Assembly (NCBI RefSeq): GCF_010389155.1
Contig: NC_057765.1
Span: 4,588,001-4,652,000, forward strand
DNA from: Erigeron canadensis
Lineage: Eukaryota; Streptophyta; Magnoliopsida; Asterales; Asteraceae
Direction of reading: 5' to 3'
Length of the DNA: 64,000 bases
A program made the position numbers and the translations under genes. The notes under the pieces are model-generated. The model made no database searches, was not told the DNA's origin, and was given only the letters and a program-made list of their open reading frames with translations. Positions 49,024 through 60,359 of the stretch are shown here, one piece after another. Numbering within the stretch: the stretch's first letter is position 1; the number at the start of each line of letters is the position of its first letter.

Positions 49024-49917
49024 AATTTTATTTGGAAACTAGGGGACAAATCTTGACCATTGGATTATCTCCTAAAAAATAAATCCCAACCCTTGATATC
49101 TCCCCTTCCCGTCGTCTCCTTCCTCCCACCACACACACACACACACAAACACAAACACATACATATACCAACTCCTTCTCCTTCTTCTCAGGCGATACAA
49201 CCGCCGGAAAATGCAACAACTTCGTCGGAAAACTTCAAACGCCGATAAAACCTTCGTTCCTTCGAATTAGAACATCACACTTACACGAAAACACTCACAA
49301 TCACATCGTGAACAAACCCTGACCAGAAATTAATCCGATCTACACTCGCTGGAAAACTTGAAAAACTCACCGGAAAACTTAAAAACGCTATAGCTTTGTT
49401 GTTTCTTCGAATTAACGCATGAAACTTGTACCAACTCACTCAGAAACACATTCCGCACAAACCCTAGCCAATAAACACTGTTTTCGAGCTCGCCGGAAAA
49501 ATCACAGTGTCGCCGGAGAAGATTCGACGGCGTTATTGTCTTAGTGATTACCAATCAAGCTTGATTTGGCTTGACCAATCAAATATGATTGGACAATGTC
49601 GCCGGAGTAATTCACCGGAGTAATTCGCCGGAGTAACCAATCAAGTTTGATTGGTTTGACCAATCAAATATGATTTGACAATGTCGCCGGAGTAATTCAT
49701 CGGAGTAACCAATCAAGCTTGATTGGCTTGACCAATCAAATATGATTGGACAATGTCGCCGGAGTAACCAATCAAGCTTGATTGGCTAGACCAATCAAAT
49801 ATGATTGCACAGTCGCCGGAGTAATTCACTGGAGTAACCAATCATGTTTGATGAGATTTTGATGATGGTTGATCCAAGGGCTGAGATTAGTCCCTTGGTT
49901 TCCATCATTTTTAATGG
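49024..49917. mobile_element. Second element nested in MULE copy 2, carrying a palindromic minisatellite
   Basis: Left TGGAAACTAGGGGACAAATC and right (reversed) TGGAAACCAAGGGACTAATC are terminal inverted repeats of >30 bases. Boundaries are approximate and no target duplication was settled. The interior has a CA microsatellite (49131-49145), CGCCGGAAAA words and the tandem repeat at 49551-49855. Confidence 0.65.
49551..49855. repeat. Minisatellite with palindromic core
   Basis: Five units start near 49551, 49637, 49709, 49768 and 49838. Each contains CCAATCAAGCTTGATTGG (a perfect 18-base palindrome, with small changes in some units), GACCAATCAAATATGATT and GTCGCCGGAGTAA. Spacing varies (59-86 bases) because the GGAGTAATTC block is present once, twice or not at all. 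Confidence 0.85.
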
Positions 49918-50473
49918 ATTCATATGAATACAACCCCATAAAATTAAATAATAAATTTTATAAGCTATAACAAATTTATTATATATATAATAAATTTTAT
50001 AATTTTATATAACCTATTTTAATTTAAATATATATAAATAATAATAAAAACCTGTTTATAGTGAAATAATGCTGATGATCCGATAATAAAGATGATAAAA
50101 AAAATTGATTTTAAGCTAAAAAGAAGATAACTTGCCTGAAGTGGAAGGTAGAATTTATTGATAAAGGATGTTTTGATAATAATGATGATATATCTTGATT
50201 GATATTGATAATTGATCAAATATATAGACGTCATGCAAGAAAATCGGTGAGTAGCCGCCTAAATTGTTGGTGGGCCTGGGCCTAGGTTTTCAGGCGCCAA
50301 AGGATTGCCTCGCCATAGCATTGCGCCTAGCGCACGCCTTTAACAACACTAGGTTTCATATTCTTTACTTATTCCCCGTCGCCATATTAACGTCACATTA
50401 ATACCATGATCCTTCTTTCATCACGAATATATACCCACACATATATCTACCCAAATATGCACACTTCGGGCCC

Positions 50474-51312
50474 ATAGTTGTCAAAAGCGAAGCCGAACTC
50501 AAAGCGCAAAGGCCCCTGATAGGGTGAAGGCGAGAGGAGCAAAAAAAGCGCTCGCCTGGAAGAAAGAAAAAGCTCACTCAAGCAAATAAATATAAAATAT
50601 TTATATGTAGTGAAAAATAATAGTAAAAGAAATCAAATATCATTTATAAAACCAAATATCATTCAAAAAACCATAAATTGTTCAACCAAAAACTTTATAC
50701 CAAGTTGTTCATAACCAAACCATTTCAACCCCGATGTAAGTTTTTACTTTTATATATGTAATATTAACATTTTTGAAATTATTATATGATTAAAAATAGA
50801 CTATAAATAAAAGAAATAACAATACAAACATTTTCAATTAATTAATATTTAATACTAATACTATAATTTTATAAAGCAATACTAATAATAATAACTAATA
50901 TGAGTAATACTTATTTTTGTCTTATTTGTAAATAAAGATAAAGTTAATATAAACTTTGAAATAAAAATGGGAATAAAGGGGAAAAAAAAAAGAAGACAAA
51001 TGCCTTTTGTACTTTAGCTATAATGCAATACTATGTGCTTTTCAGTTTATGTATGTTTCTCCCTCTCCTATATTCTCTTTCTCTTCTCTTTATCTTCTTC
51101 AACATTTTTTTTCAGATTTGCTTTCTGAAATTAGTGACCGGGAAAATCAGATTCCGCTATGGTTTGTCCGGATCTTGATGGATCTGGCTAAATCTTGACC
51201 GATTAGGCCTTTTGTGTTTGTCGTTGACCGCTTTCTTTCATGAACGACTGTTTCTAAATTTTCAGGCGCCGGAGGTCCGCCTGCGCCTAGGCGCTCGCTT
51301 TTGACAACTATG
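50474..51312. mobile_element. MULE-like element, family U copy 3
   Basis: 839 bp. Left ATAGTTGTCAAAAGCGAAGC, right (reversed) CATAGTTGTCAAAAGCGAGC. Flanks TTCGGGCCC (50465-50473) and ATCGGGCCC (51313-51321) match at 8 of 9 positions. Only 124 bp separate it from copy 2. No transposase. Confidence 0.85.
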
Positions 51313-51438
51313 ATCGGGCCCCACTTTCTTGTTTTAACTTTTTCGCCTTCAGAATGCAAACGGGTGACAAGTGTTGGGCGTGAGGAACCAAATTCAATTA
51401 AGGCCATATCTTATTTAGGAAACCGGATCTTTTAGGTT

Positions 51439-52683
51439 TGTTGGGGATCAAGTTGTTAACCTTAGTTGTTTACGTATTTATATTCCTCTCATTCTAATTG
51501 TAAGTTTAGAGTAAATAGAGTTAGTAGATCCCTAGTTGCAGTCGTGGATTAGTTCACACACATTGTGTCAGATACCTCGTTAAATCTGCGTGTTCTTTAT
51601 TTTTCTATTATTGCTTCCACTGTGCAACATGTTCGTAACAAGTGGTATTAGAGCCCACGGTTGGTTCCTAAGATCAGTTTTTCTCTGAATTCAACTACTG
51701 TTGCTACCGTTTCAATTGATTACTGACCGGATATGTTATGTTATCACTGCTCCGATTGCGTTTGGGAAGCTCGGTTTTACTTCCGTGTTCGCTGGTTTAT
51801 CACAGCCGATTGAGACCAGCCACTAGCTGCCTGGGATTGGGGTTTTCAGCTCTGTTTCATTGCCATTTCACTACTTTTGCTGTTGTTTTATTCTTTCTGT
51901 TCGATCTGGGTCTGGTATGCAGCTGTTTCTGCTGTTCCACAGCTGTTTCATCACCAAACAGCCGCCTGACGCCGCGTTGTTGCACCTGTAACTGCTGCTG
52001 TCAACCGCCGTCGAGTGGTTTTCTCTTTTAGGGTTCCTGTTTTGGGGTTTTGGTATGATTGATTGTTTGCAAGATTGTTTGGTTGCTGATAATGGTTTTT
52101 TTTTCTTGTTTGATTCTTGTTGACGGGTGTTAATCAACTAAGTTGAAGCCGGGTAACTTTGGTTTATTTTTCGTTTGTCATTATGGCTAAAGATGAGAAA
52201 TTTGTGATTGAAAAGTTTGACAATTCAGTTTATCGTTGGTGGAAGATGCAGATTGAAGCATTACTTAGTCAAAAGGATTTGGATATGGTACTCAGGGAAA
52301 AAACAAGAGTAGATGGATGAAGAACAAGATGCTCCCCGGGATACGAAGGATAAGAAAACAAGAGGGATTGTCACATTGAGTTCGACAAGAAACGTGGCAA
52401 GGTTAGGCTTGGAAACCGTAACGTTCTTGATGTGATTGGCGTGGGTAATGTTCACTTGGATACTTCTCTCTTTACTATGTGGACTTTGCTTAGCTTGAGG
52501 ATTGTTCCAGAGCTTGAAACAAGTTTAATCTTTGTTTGGCAGTTGGATAATCAAGGTTTTAATGTAAAGTTTGGCGGAGGAAAGTGGATGGTGTTTAGGA
52601 AACATCGAGTTATCGTTAGGATTTCTAAAGAAGATCCTTGTATCTTGTACGTGTTCCATCTGGGAAGTGACCACCCCTATTAA
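51439..52683 (+). pseudogene. Decayed Ty1-copia element with 5' LTR, PBS and gag/protease pieces
   Basis: LTR 51439-51640 starts TGTTGGGGATC and ends TTCGTAACA. A primer-binding site TGGTATTAGAGCC (close to the initiator-tRNA-Met type) starts at 51643. Gag begins at ~52183 (MAKDEKFVIEKFDNSVYRWW) but is soon frameshifted. A large internal deletion follows, then a frame (52390-52683) resembling the copia protease/GAG-pre-integrase junction (GVGNVHLDTSLF, LRIVPELETS). Integrase and reverse transcriptase are missing, and no 3' LTR was found. Confidence 0.75.
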
Positions 52684-54767
52684 GATAAACACCAAAGTTG
52701 GGCTCGCCCATTAGGTAGTTAAACAAGTTGGGCTGACAACAAAGAATTCCGGGACATTAGGTAATCGGTTTGAGCGTATTCGGAAGTCGGAACGTGTATG
52801 GGAGTTTCATGACATTGGGAGTAGCTCGACACAGTCTAAAAATCTACGTTGGGTTCGAAAGACTAGACCCCGAATGAAATCTATCCTGTGAAGTTACTGT
52901 TAATGGATAGTGTTCCTTTGAGAAGTCCCAAATCTTCTTTGTGGGAGTCCGATGTGAAGCTGAAGTCTCTTAAGACCGTGTTGGAGCCATATTCCCTCTG
53001 TTTAATGAGTGGCGGTTTGTTGCAACTAAGTGTGCTATGGTTTTAAGTTTGATTTGTGCGTTGAGTTGGACTTGTACTTCTTTTCCATGTGTTTTGAGAT
53101 TACTCTCTTAACCGAGATATTTTTTGCTTGAATGGCAGGCCGAAGTTTTCTGCAAGGCCTTCAAGTTTGACATACATTTTTCAGTTTGCCAAATGAATTA
53201 GTGTCTCTTCATAATTTCTTTTAAATTTGTGACTTGTCACGCATTGAATAAAGTTTGTCTTGACTCAATCATTTATCTTCATGGGCCGAACCATAACATG
53301 AACATTGAAACGACTAGACATTGCATTTTTGTTATTCTCTTACTCATCTTATTACGTCGTATTTATTAATTTGTAAGTGGAACTTGTCAAGTTTATAGTA
53401 TTTGCTTATGTCAAATCTAACCAAATCTCGAGATCCAGAAAGTTAATCCCGTACTTCGCGTAAGGATGTTTTTATGTCATAGGTTAATTGAAAAATTGGT
53501 TAAGTGCACCAAAATGTAGGTAACCAAGCAAGAAAAGTTATAGTATACATGAAGTACTAAAACTTTTATTGTGTGCACAAACTTTGTAAAATGTTCAAAT
53601 CATGTAAATAATCATGGCTGACCAATCTAAAACTTACATGTGTCAGCACATTAATATGCACTCTTAAAATCAATAGATCCACCAATGTTTTACTAATATG
53701 CACTCTTAAAATCAATAGATCCACCAATGTTTTACTAGAGTGGGTAACTTGAAATGAAGCAAAACATGTCTTTCAAATTATATTCATAACCCTATTATGA
53801 GAAACCCAAATCTCCTTCCACATATACGCCCATACATGGCTCCGCCGCTGCCACCACCACCACTCACCAAAACCGCCACTTACCAATAGAAATTATCTCC
53901 CTCACATTATCTCGCGTGTTGTAAATTATCGCTGTTGCAACGTGTGGGTATAATGCTAGTCATTAACTTATAGATGCAGTAGTATAGGCAAAAATAGGTT
54001 AGATATCAACATTACTCACGCTATATTTATTTTGAACCAAAAATGTTAGTTGTTAGTTAATAAGTTAGCAATTCACCATAATGTAGACCACGGGGTTTGA
54101 ACCCCATAAGGGAGAAACCATATAACCAACACCTTTATTGCGTAACCAACATGCTTTGAGTATTTACTAGATATTTTTATGAATTTAAATGATACTTATG
54201 TAACTTTTAGTGACTTTAAAAATGTCAAGAAAATCTTACATCTCACTCTATGGCAAGGTATCATGTTTGCTTGTGGGTCATAGCTTCAATTCATCCTCCA
54301 AAGATCCTTCTCTTCACTTCATCTTTGACCTTGACTCGTATTTAAAATCTCCGTCAGAATCAACTTGCTGGTGGGTTCTTAAGTGGAATTGTGAGTTCTA
54401 GAGGATAATTGATATCATGATCTGATGTGATGTTGAATGGAGCAATGGCAGTGTTTCTGGTTATGGGTTATGCAATTTTTTTTCTCCCCTATCACCCTAT
54501 CAAATAGCAACAATGTAGTAGGCAACATGTTTATTGTCCATAAGAAATTTTTATCTTCCCTATCATAAAGCAACAATTTTATGGGGACATTGTCTTCCTC
54601 CCACGTAGTGTAAGCTATTCAACAATATCAGCACAATTCAACATTTTTATTACAGTGTAAAACTGTAAATCAAGTACGGGAAGGAATTTTTAAAAGGTAA
54701 AACACAAACAAACAATAGTTCTTTTGCGCAGATCATTGAGCGTGGAGTGATTGCGCTCTGGATGCTG
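52684..54767. other. Copia remnant flank, segmental-duplication flank and repeats
   Basis: The first ~600 bases look like scrambled retroelement DNA. From ~53370 the sequence is homologous to the unit-A region starting at 31018. It also holds one arm of the 43021 MITE family (~53530-53650), a perfect 42-bp tandem duplication (53653-53736), a Helitron-like copy (~53770-53960, terminus GTGGGTATAATGCTAGT) and the TNL 3' flank. Confidence 0.5.
53653..53736. repeat. Perfect 42-bp tandem duplication
   Basis: The unit starting AATATGCACTCTTAAAATC occurs twice head to tail with no mismatch (53653-53694 and 53695-53736). Confidence 0.92.
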
Positions 54768-57085
54768 TTAGCAGGGTTGAACAGCTAGTAACTCTGTATA
54801 ACTCTTAGATTTCTTGACTTGGACCATCACTGCTACAGGATCCATTTGTCCGATGATAGTCAGTATCCACTTTTGCACATCATAGTCTATCGATTCAACG
54901 CCTGAAATAGTAGATATTGCCCTCAACAGCTTCCCTTTTCGACTTTCACTCTGGAAGATTACCCTTAGCACAATTTTCTGAAATACAGACAAAAACTGTT
55001 TTCATAAAGGTACACACAATAGAACCAATAACTCTGAGAAATAAATTTACCCCGTATCATTTCCATATTTTTATAACAATGAAAACAAGAACAAAGTAAA
55101 AGAGAAATCCCAAAACCCATTACAATAATGATTTCCTCTACAGCTATAAACTAAAATAATAATGAATGGTAATTTGATGAAATAGATTGTCATGAGGGTG
55201 ACTCATTAGAAACATATTGAGTGTATACATACTTTGTTGAGGGTGCCTCTAAATGTTTTCAGTTGAACTGATGCATCCAAGTGCTGTGAATGGCGACACT
55301 TTCTCCATCTTTGCAATTCTGACAATGTATGATATCAGGACCTATCACTATTTGGCTAAATCTCAACTAAAAGCATTCAGAAATAGGTCAAAGAGAAACT
55401 TACGCTTATAACGATTGGTACCACCAACTAACATTTCTAAATAATCAGGGATCTTTGATTTGAGATCATGGCGGCAAAGGTAGTATACCCCTTCGGTCAG
55501 CTCAAATTCTGATAGATCTCCTCCAATCACTTCTTCCTCTTTTGCATTGTTTTCCGACTCGTTCTCTTCTGTGAATTCACAATCCTTATACACAAGGCTG
55601 GCCCCACACCTACTTACAATCAAACCATTCCCCACAATGATAGACACTTCTACTTCATCACCAGGCTCTAACATGTTTCCAATTGGCCAATAGCTTAACC
55701 ATAGAGCATCTCTATCAGTTCTGGGTTTGCAAAAGACAACAGGGTTGTATATCCAAGTAAGACCCGTAGTTTTGTTGCTAACTTTCGCAAATAAAACACA
55801 CTCATCTTGATCTTTATCCTCTAGTACATAGTATGCCGAATTCACATCTAATCCTTGGATCTTGAGTTCGTCAGGACAAAAAGGCACTTGGAAGGATAAG
55901 AAATTGGATTTTGATATATACTCGGACATCAGGATTTCATCTTCTTCTTGCCATAGATATGTGCTCTTTATACCATATTCGTACAACATCTATGCCACAA
56001 AATTGTGGATGAAAGTTAGTTATTCTTCATATGTTACTCAGTTCAAGGGATGTATGTAGATGCATTTTAGAAAAGAGAGAGAACCTGGATATAATGTGGT
56101 CGGCCTTTGGTAATCTCATCACCCACTAGCTCTACTGTATGATCTTGAAAAGCTTTGATCCAATTTATATGTCCAAGCTCTGCTTCATCAATATCTTTTA
56201 TAAAAACCAATTTGAATAGTCCTTGAATTTCACAAAGCTTGAAACAACTACTATATCCAAATTCCCGCAGTCTGAATCGAGCTGATTGGAAAGTTATTTT
56301 TTCAAGTGATTCACATGAATATGTATACAACTCTTCTAGAGTATTTGGAAGATATAGAAGAGACTTGAGGCGGTGACAAGACGTCAGGTCGAGTACCCGG
56401 AGCATCTTAAGATCAATGTTACTGGGGAGGATCTTGAATAGATTTTTGCCCAAATTTAGGTAAAAGAAAGGATGGCCACTAAAAACCGCTCGAAAATCAT
56501 CAAGTTTCTTTAGGTCAAAGTTATTGAGAAACAAAAACTGCAAAGAGTGCGGTAAGGTAGAAGAAACCTTCAACAGATTCTTACACCCTGTCAAGTCCAA
56601 TAAAGCAAGACGCTCAAGGCCTGAAATGGTTTCACATACATGAGTCAGACTGATACAATCCCATAGGATCAAAGTCTCGAGTTTTGGCGTTCGATTAAGA
56701 TTGTGTATATTGATAAGATACCAACAGCCTTTAAAATTGAGAGTCTTGAGCGAATTAAGAACCTATTCCAAGAATAAAAAACTTAATTAAACATTCTATA
56801 TTCAAATGAAGACTCTTCTAATATTGAAATTTTAGAAGATCAAGTAACAGCAGAGAGTTTAATTCCTACTGTTGGCACTTCAAACTCTTCTAACTTTCCG
56901 TATCTCATATCTATGACCACCAAGCTGCTCATCGATAAGTCAGAAGGTATCACTTTCAAATGACATTCACGCCAGCACAACCAAGTCAGTTCTGGAAAAT
57001 TTTTGTAGGATCCTGTGAGTTCCACATGTTTGAGTTGGAGCAACTTTAGCTTCTCCATCTTTGCTAACGAATCTGCTTGAAGGGC
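54768..57085 (-). pseudogene. 5'-truncated TNL paralogue: LRR, C-JID and HMA only
   Basis: Five exons correspond one-to-one to exons 4-8 of the TNL at 32561: 56870-57085, 56085-56762, 55404-55989, 55233-55318 and 54768-54977. All frames are open (592 codons) and internal splice sites are kept. LRRs (LKLLQLKHVELTGSY, LPHSLQFLFLNNFDL), C-JID (GLTWIYNPVVFCKPRTD, LEPGDEVEVSIIVG) and HMA (KIVLRVIFQSESRKGK, GVESIDYDV) are all present. No TIR or NB-ARC sequence occurs in the next 3 kb upstream. At the first retained exon the acceptor CAG of the full gene (ACAG|GCCC) is CGG here. The first in-frame ATG is at 57058. It is either a pseudogene or a truncated LRR-HMA protein; lack of a recognisable promoter favours pseudogene. 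Confidence 0.85.
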
Positions 57086-58204
57086 CCGTCGCTACAAGTA
57101 TAGCTTTATATGAATATATATACATATCTATAAGCAAATTGTATTAATTTAATTCCTCATGTTTGCAAGAAAATTACCACCATTGTAGGCCCATAACCAA
57201 TGACCACCAGGAACTCTATCATCATTGATACAATATTATAAAGCAAATAACCTTTTTATTTATAATTTTAAGTTTCAACATTTCATCAAAGCCACATTAC
57301 ATCAATAACCTACACCACTCGCCGCCGCCGCCGCCATCACCACCAATTGTTGCCGCCGCCGTCACTAATATCCGCCACCACTGCTGTCCGCGCCATCACC
57401 ACCCGCCACCATCACGACCACCACCACCCATCACCGTCACCACCGCCGCATCCCGTAGGTAGTGTCCTAGTTTAACTAAGGAGTGGGGTTTGAAATGTTC
57501 TTATTATATAGTGGCTTAATTCTAGCAATAGTGAGTTGTGATTTTTTCTGAATGTAATCGTTGTATTTCAATTTAATGATATGAAGAGAAAAGTTGTTCT
57601 AAAAGTGTCTCATTATTCCTATCTTTGTCCTTTGAAGATTGTCCATCTTGAATTGGACTTTTATCAATGGTGCTTTCATCGACTCAAATCATGCCTCCAA
57701 AATGTCAGTCACCAACGCTTGAAAATCCATGACGTCTTAACCGAAACCTTTGTTAGGTTGCTTACCACCTCTCTTCACATACCACCTATCTTGAAACATA
57801 TTGCCACACAGACAAACATTACCACCAACCAACCCCGTTCGTTCACCAATCTCACTCACAAAGTGTCAAAAATCCAACATGAGATAGTCATCATTTACCT
57901 CATTCCCCTATCCATCCCTTCATCTACGCCACATGATGTTGCCACCATTCACTCGTCAAGATCCGATCCAACCGGATCACATCCATGGACTTCGTTTTAA
58001 AGCCCAAGAATGGATAAACACGCAATTAATTGTATAAATTCACTATTATTGTGATACGAAAATATAACTCAAGATACAAATTACAATAGCTCTCATATAT
58101 AACCCGTAAACCCTAACTATGTATAATGTGATAACCTTAGCTAGGTAACCAAGGAATAGTAAAACCAAATGTACTTTGTCTACTTGCTCTTTTGAAATAT
58201 CTAT

Positions 58205-58544
58205 TTGTATTACGTTCGAGGAAGTGTTGTTAGAAACTATTTGACCATCTTTGTTTTATCGATTTTGTCTCCAAGCGATTATGCTTTAGAGGCCAAACTA
58301 GATAACTTTCCCGCAAATTTATCTTTAAACTTAAGAGTTTTTAGATCAATGTCTTGCTCTATTGAAGCAACTCTTTGTATAACTTTCGAGGAAGTGTTGT
58401 TAGAAACGTTTTGACCGTCTTTGGTTTATTGATTTTTTCTCCAAATGATTATGCTTTAGAGGCAATACTAGACGGGTTCCCCGCATATTTGTCGATTGTG
58501 TTAGAAGTTAGGAACAATTCCAAAACGGATCTAATGAACAAGAA
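58205..58544. repeat. Two-copy direct tandem repeat, 170-bp unit
   Basis: TTCGAGGAAGTGTTGTTAGA at 58215 recurs at 58385, and GATTATGCTTTAGAGGC recurs at the same offset. The copies are ~85% alike by eye. Both are open in the same frame, but no protein family is recognised. Confidence 0.75.
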
Positions 58545-59304
58545 AATAAAGAACACAAGGATTTTACGTGGTATCTCATACCATGTGTGTGAGGTAATCC
58601 ATGGCTACAACTAGGGTTTTTTTTTTTTTTTTTTGTTAAGCTCAGTAATAATGTATAGGAGACTAGCTAAAGTTTATTCCTTGGTGACCAAGGAAACCAA
58701 GTGGGCATCCTAAACAATTAATTAATACGGGCCCAAAGACCAACAAGCCCCTTAAAGACTTCAAACCTAATAGTTACTCCTACATCTTCATGTTAGCGAA
58801 CTCGGTTATTAGTGTTTGCGTAGAAATTATTTTCAGAACACATTAATCCTAAGATAAGCTCAATAGGGTTTCCATTCTAAAACTATATGGTGATAGTGGG
58901 ATTAGCCCACAGTCTTATATGCATGCTAGAGTTTGTTTTTCTTCTAATGTGGGATATGGGTTAACACCCAACAATTCTCCCCTCAAACCCAAATTCTGTA
59001 ATTGGGCCTCCTTTTCAACTATAGCCTATGCTCCACCTTTTTCATACCGTCGACATTTACTATCTAAACACACTGCCTTTTACCGGCTTCCTTTCAATAC
59101 AGGCATACGATGATCTACTAATACCGTTGAATCAAGGGTCTAGCAGGAGAACCATCCACATCAACACTTAGTAGAACCTGACTCTAATACCAATTGTAAG
59201 AATTATATTCCTAACTCATTAAGCCGATATAAGGTCAATGGGGTTCCACTCTAAAACCATATGGTGATAGAGGGAGTAGCCCACAACCTTATATACATGC
59301 TTTG

Positions 59305-59306
<2 letters not shown>

Positions 59307-59384
<78 letters not shown>

Positions 59385-59403
59385 AGTATTATCATCATCA
59401 TCA

Positions 59404-59451
<48 letters not shown>
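59307..59451. repeat. Long ATT/ATC microsatellite
   Basis: About 145 bases of TTA/ATT triplets, interrupted by CAGTATT and a short TCA/ATC run (59391-59406). Confidence 0.95.
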
Positions 59452-59452
<1 letters not shown>

Positions 59453-60359
59453 GTGGGATATGAGTTTACACCCAATGGTTTGTGGCCTCTATTATTGGAT
59501 GAGTGTTGATAGAGAGACCTACTAAATAGGCCTACTAAGAGACCTAACCAACATATCTTGCTTTCATTCCAAAAATACAATCTTATATAATTTTCTTTCA
59601 ATAAAACCCTCCATAAAATACACACTAATATACTATTCTTTTTTTTTAATCTCTTATGACTTCTTTTTGACGGCAATATCTCTTTTATATCTTTTCAACA
59701 AATGACAAACGTGATACTTATTTGAGAGCCATATCGATCTCTTTTATATCTCCTCCGATCTGCTACCCACCGCCACATTCAACCCCATAACACCAATGAA
59801 CCATCCATCTCCTCCATGTCCCGACTATCTTCCACCAATGAATGTTGAAATGGGAAGAAAAAAAAGTTTACCTTACATTTCGTTATGTCGTCACAAATTT
59901 CGTTCGTTTAATCACACACCCTCCGTATATGTGGCCAAACTTTACTGTTTCTTTTGAGAAGAAATGTTGGAATTGATCAAAGTAGAAGATTTTTCTTTGA
60001 GAGGGGATCAAAGAAACAGTGCAGAGATGATGGTAAAAAAAGAGACAAAAATTAACCAAAATTTTAGATGATGATCAACGAAACAGTGGTAGAGAATTTT
60101 TTTGACGGAAATCATTATTGCGTATTTCCGTATTTACTTTAACTATAAATCAAGGGTATAATAGGGATAACGTAAAATATTTAATAGACTTGACAAATGT
60201 CATTTATTTAGTGGTTAGGTCAAATTTTAGGTTTTATATTTAGGTCTCCTAATCATTTTTGTTATTGGATAGGCACCATGGTGACGTGTTTTCAATGCAT
60301 CTCATATGCATTATTTGATCTTCAGGATTTCATTAAAACCTTACAACATCCCATATTCA

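Larger units (their letters stand above)
47740..50350. mobile_element. MULE-like element, family U copy 2, with two nested insertions
   Basis: Left AGTTGTCAAAAGCGAAGGCG, right (reversed) AGTGTTGTTAAAGGCGTGCG. Near-duplicate flanks AGGTTTAT (47732-47739) and AGGTTTCAT (50351-50359) fit a target duplication with one indel. The left ~230 bases match copy 3 (50474) almost base for base until a hAT-like element cuts in at 47975. Removing the nested elements (47975-48915 and ~49024-49917) leaves ~780 bp, close to the 840-bp relatives. Confidence 0.78.
57086..60359. other. Intergenic repeat-rich region between truncated TNL and copia element
   Basis: Contains a Helitron-like copy at ~57250-57475 (CGCCGCCGCCGCCATCACC, terminus GTAGGTAGTGTCCTAGT), a 139-codon frame at 57581-58000 with no recognised domain, a direct duplication of a 170-bp unit (58205-58544), two copies of an AACCATATGGTGATAG-type repeat (~58860-58925 and ~59215-59300), and a long ATT microsatellite (59307-59451). 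Confidence 0.55.

Noticed and set aside
49545..49855. Regularly spaced repeats resembling a CRISPR array
   Set aside because: Unit spacing is irregular, the intervening sequence is repeated rather than unique, and the setting is a plant nuclear transposon.
51738..52031. 97-codon frame
   Set aside because: Lies between the copia PBS and gag start; leader of the decayed retroelement, not a gene.
57581..58000. 139-codon plus-strand open frame
   Set aside because: No domain, signal peptide or family resemblance, no supported splice context, and it follows a low-complexity CCG/CCACC repeat.
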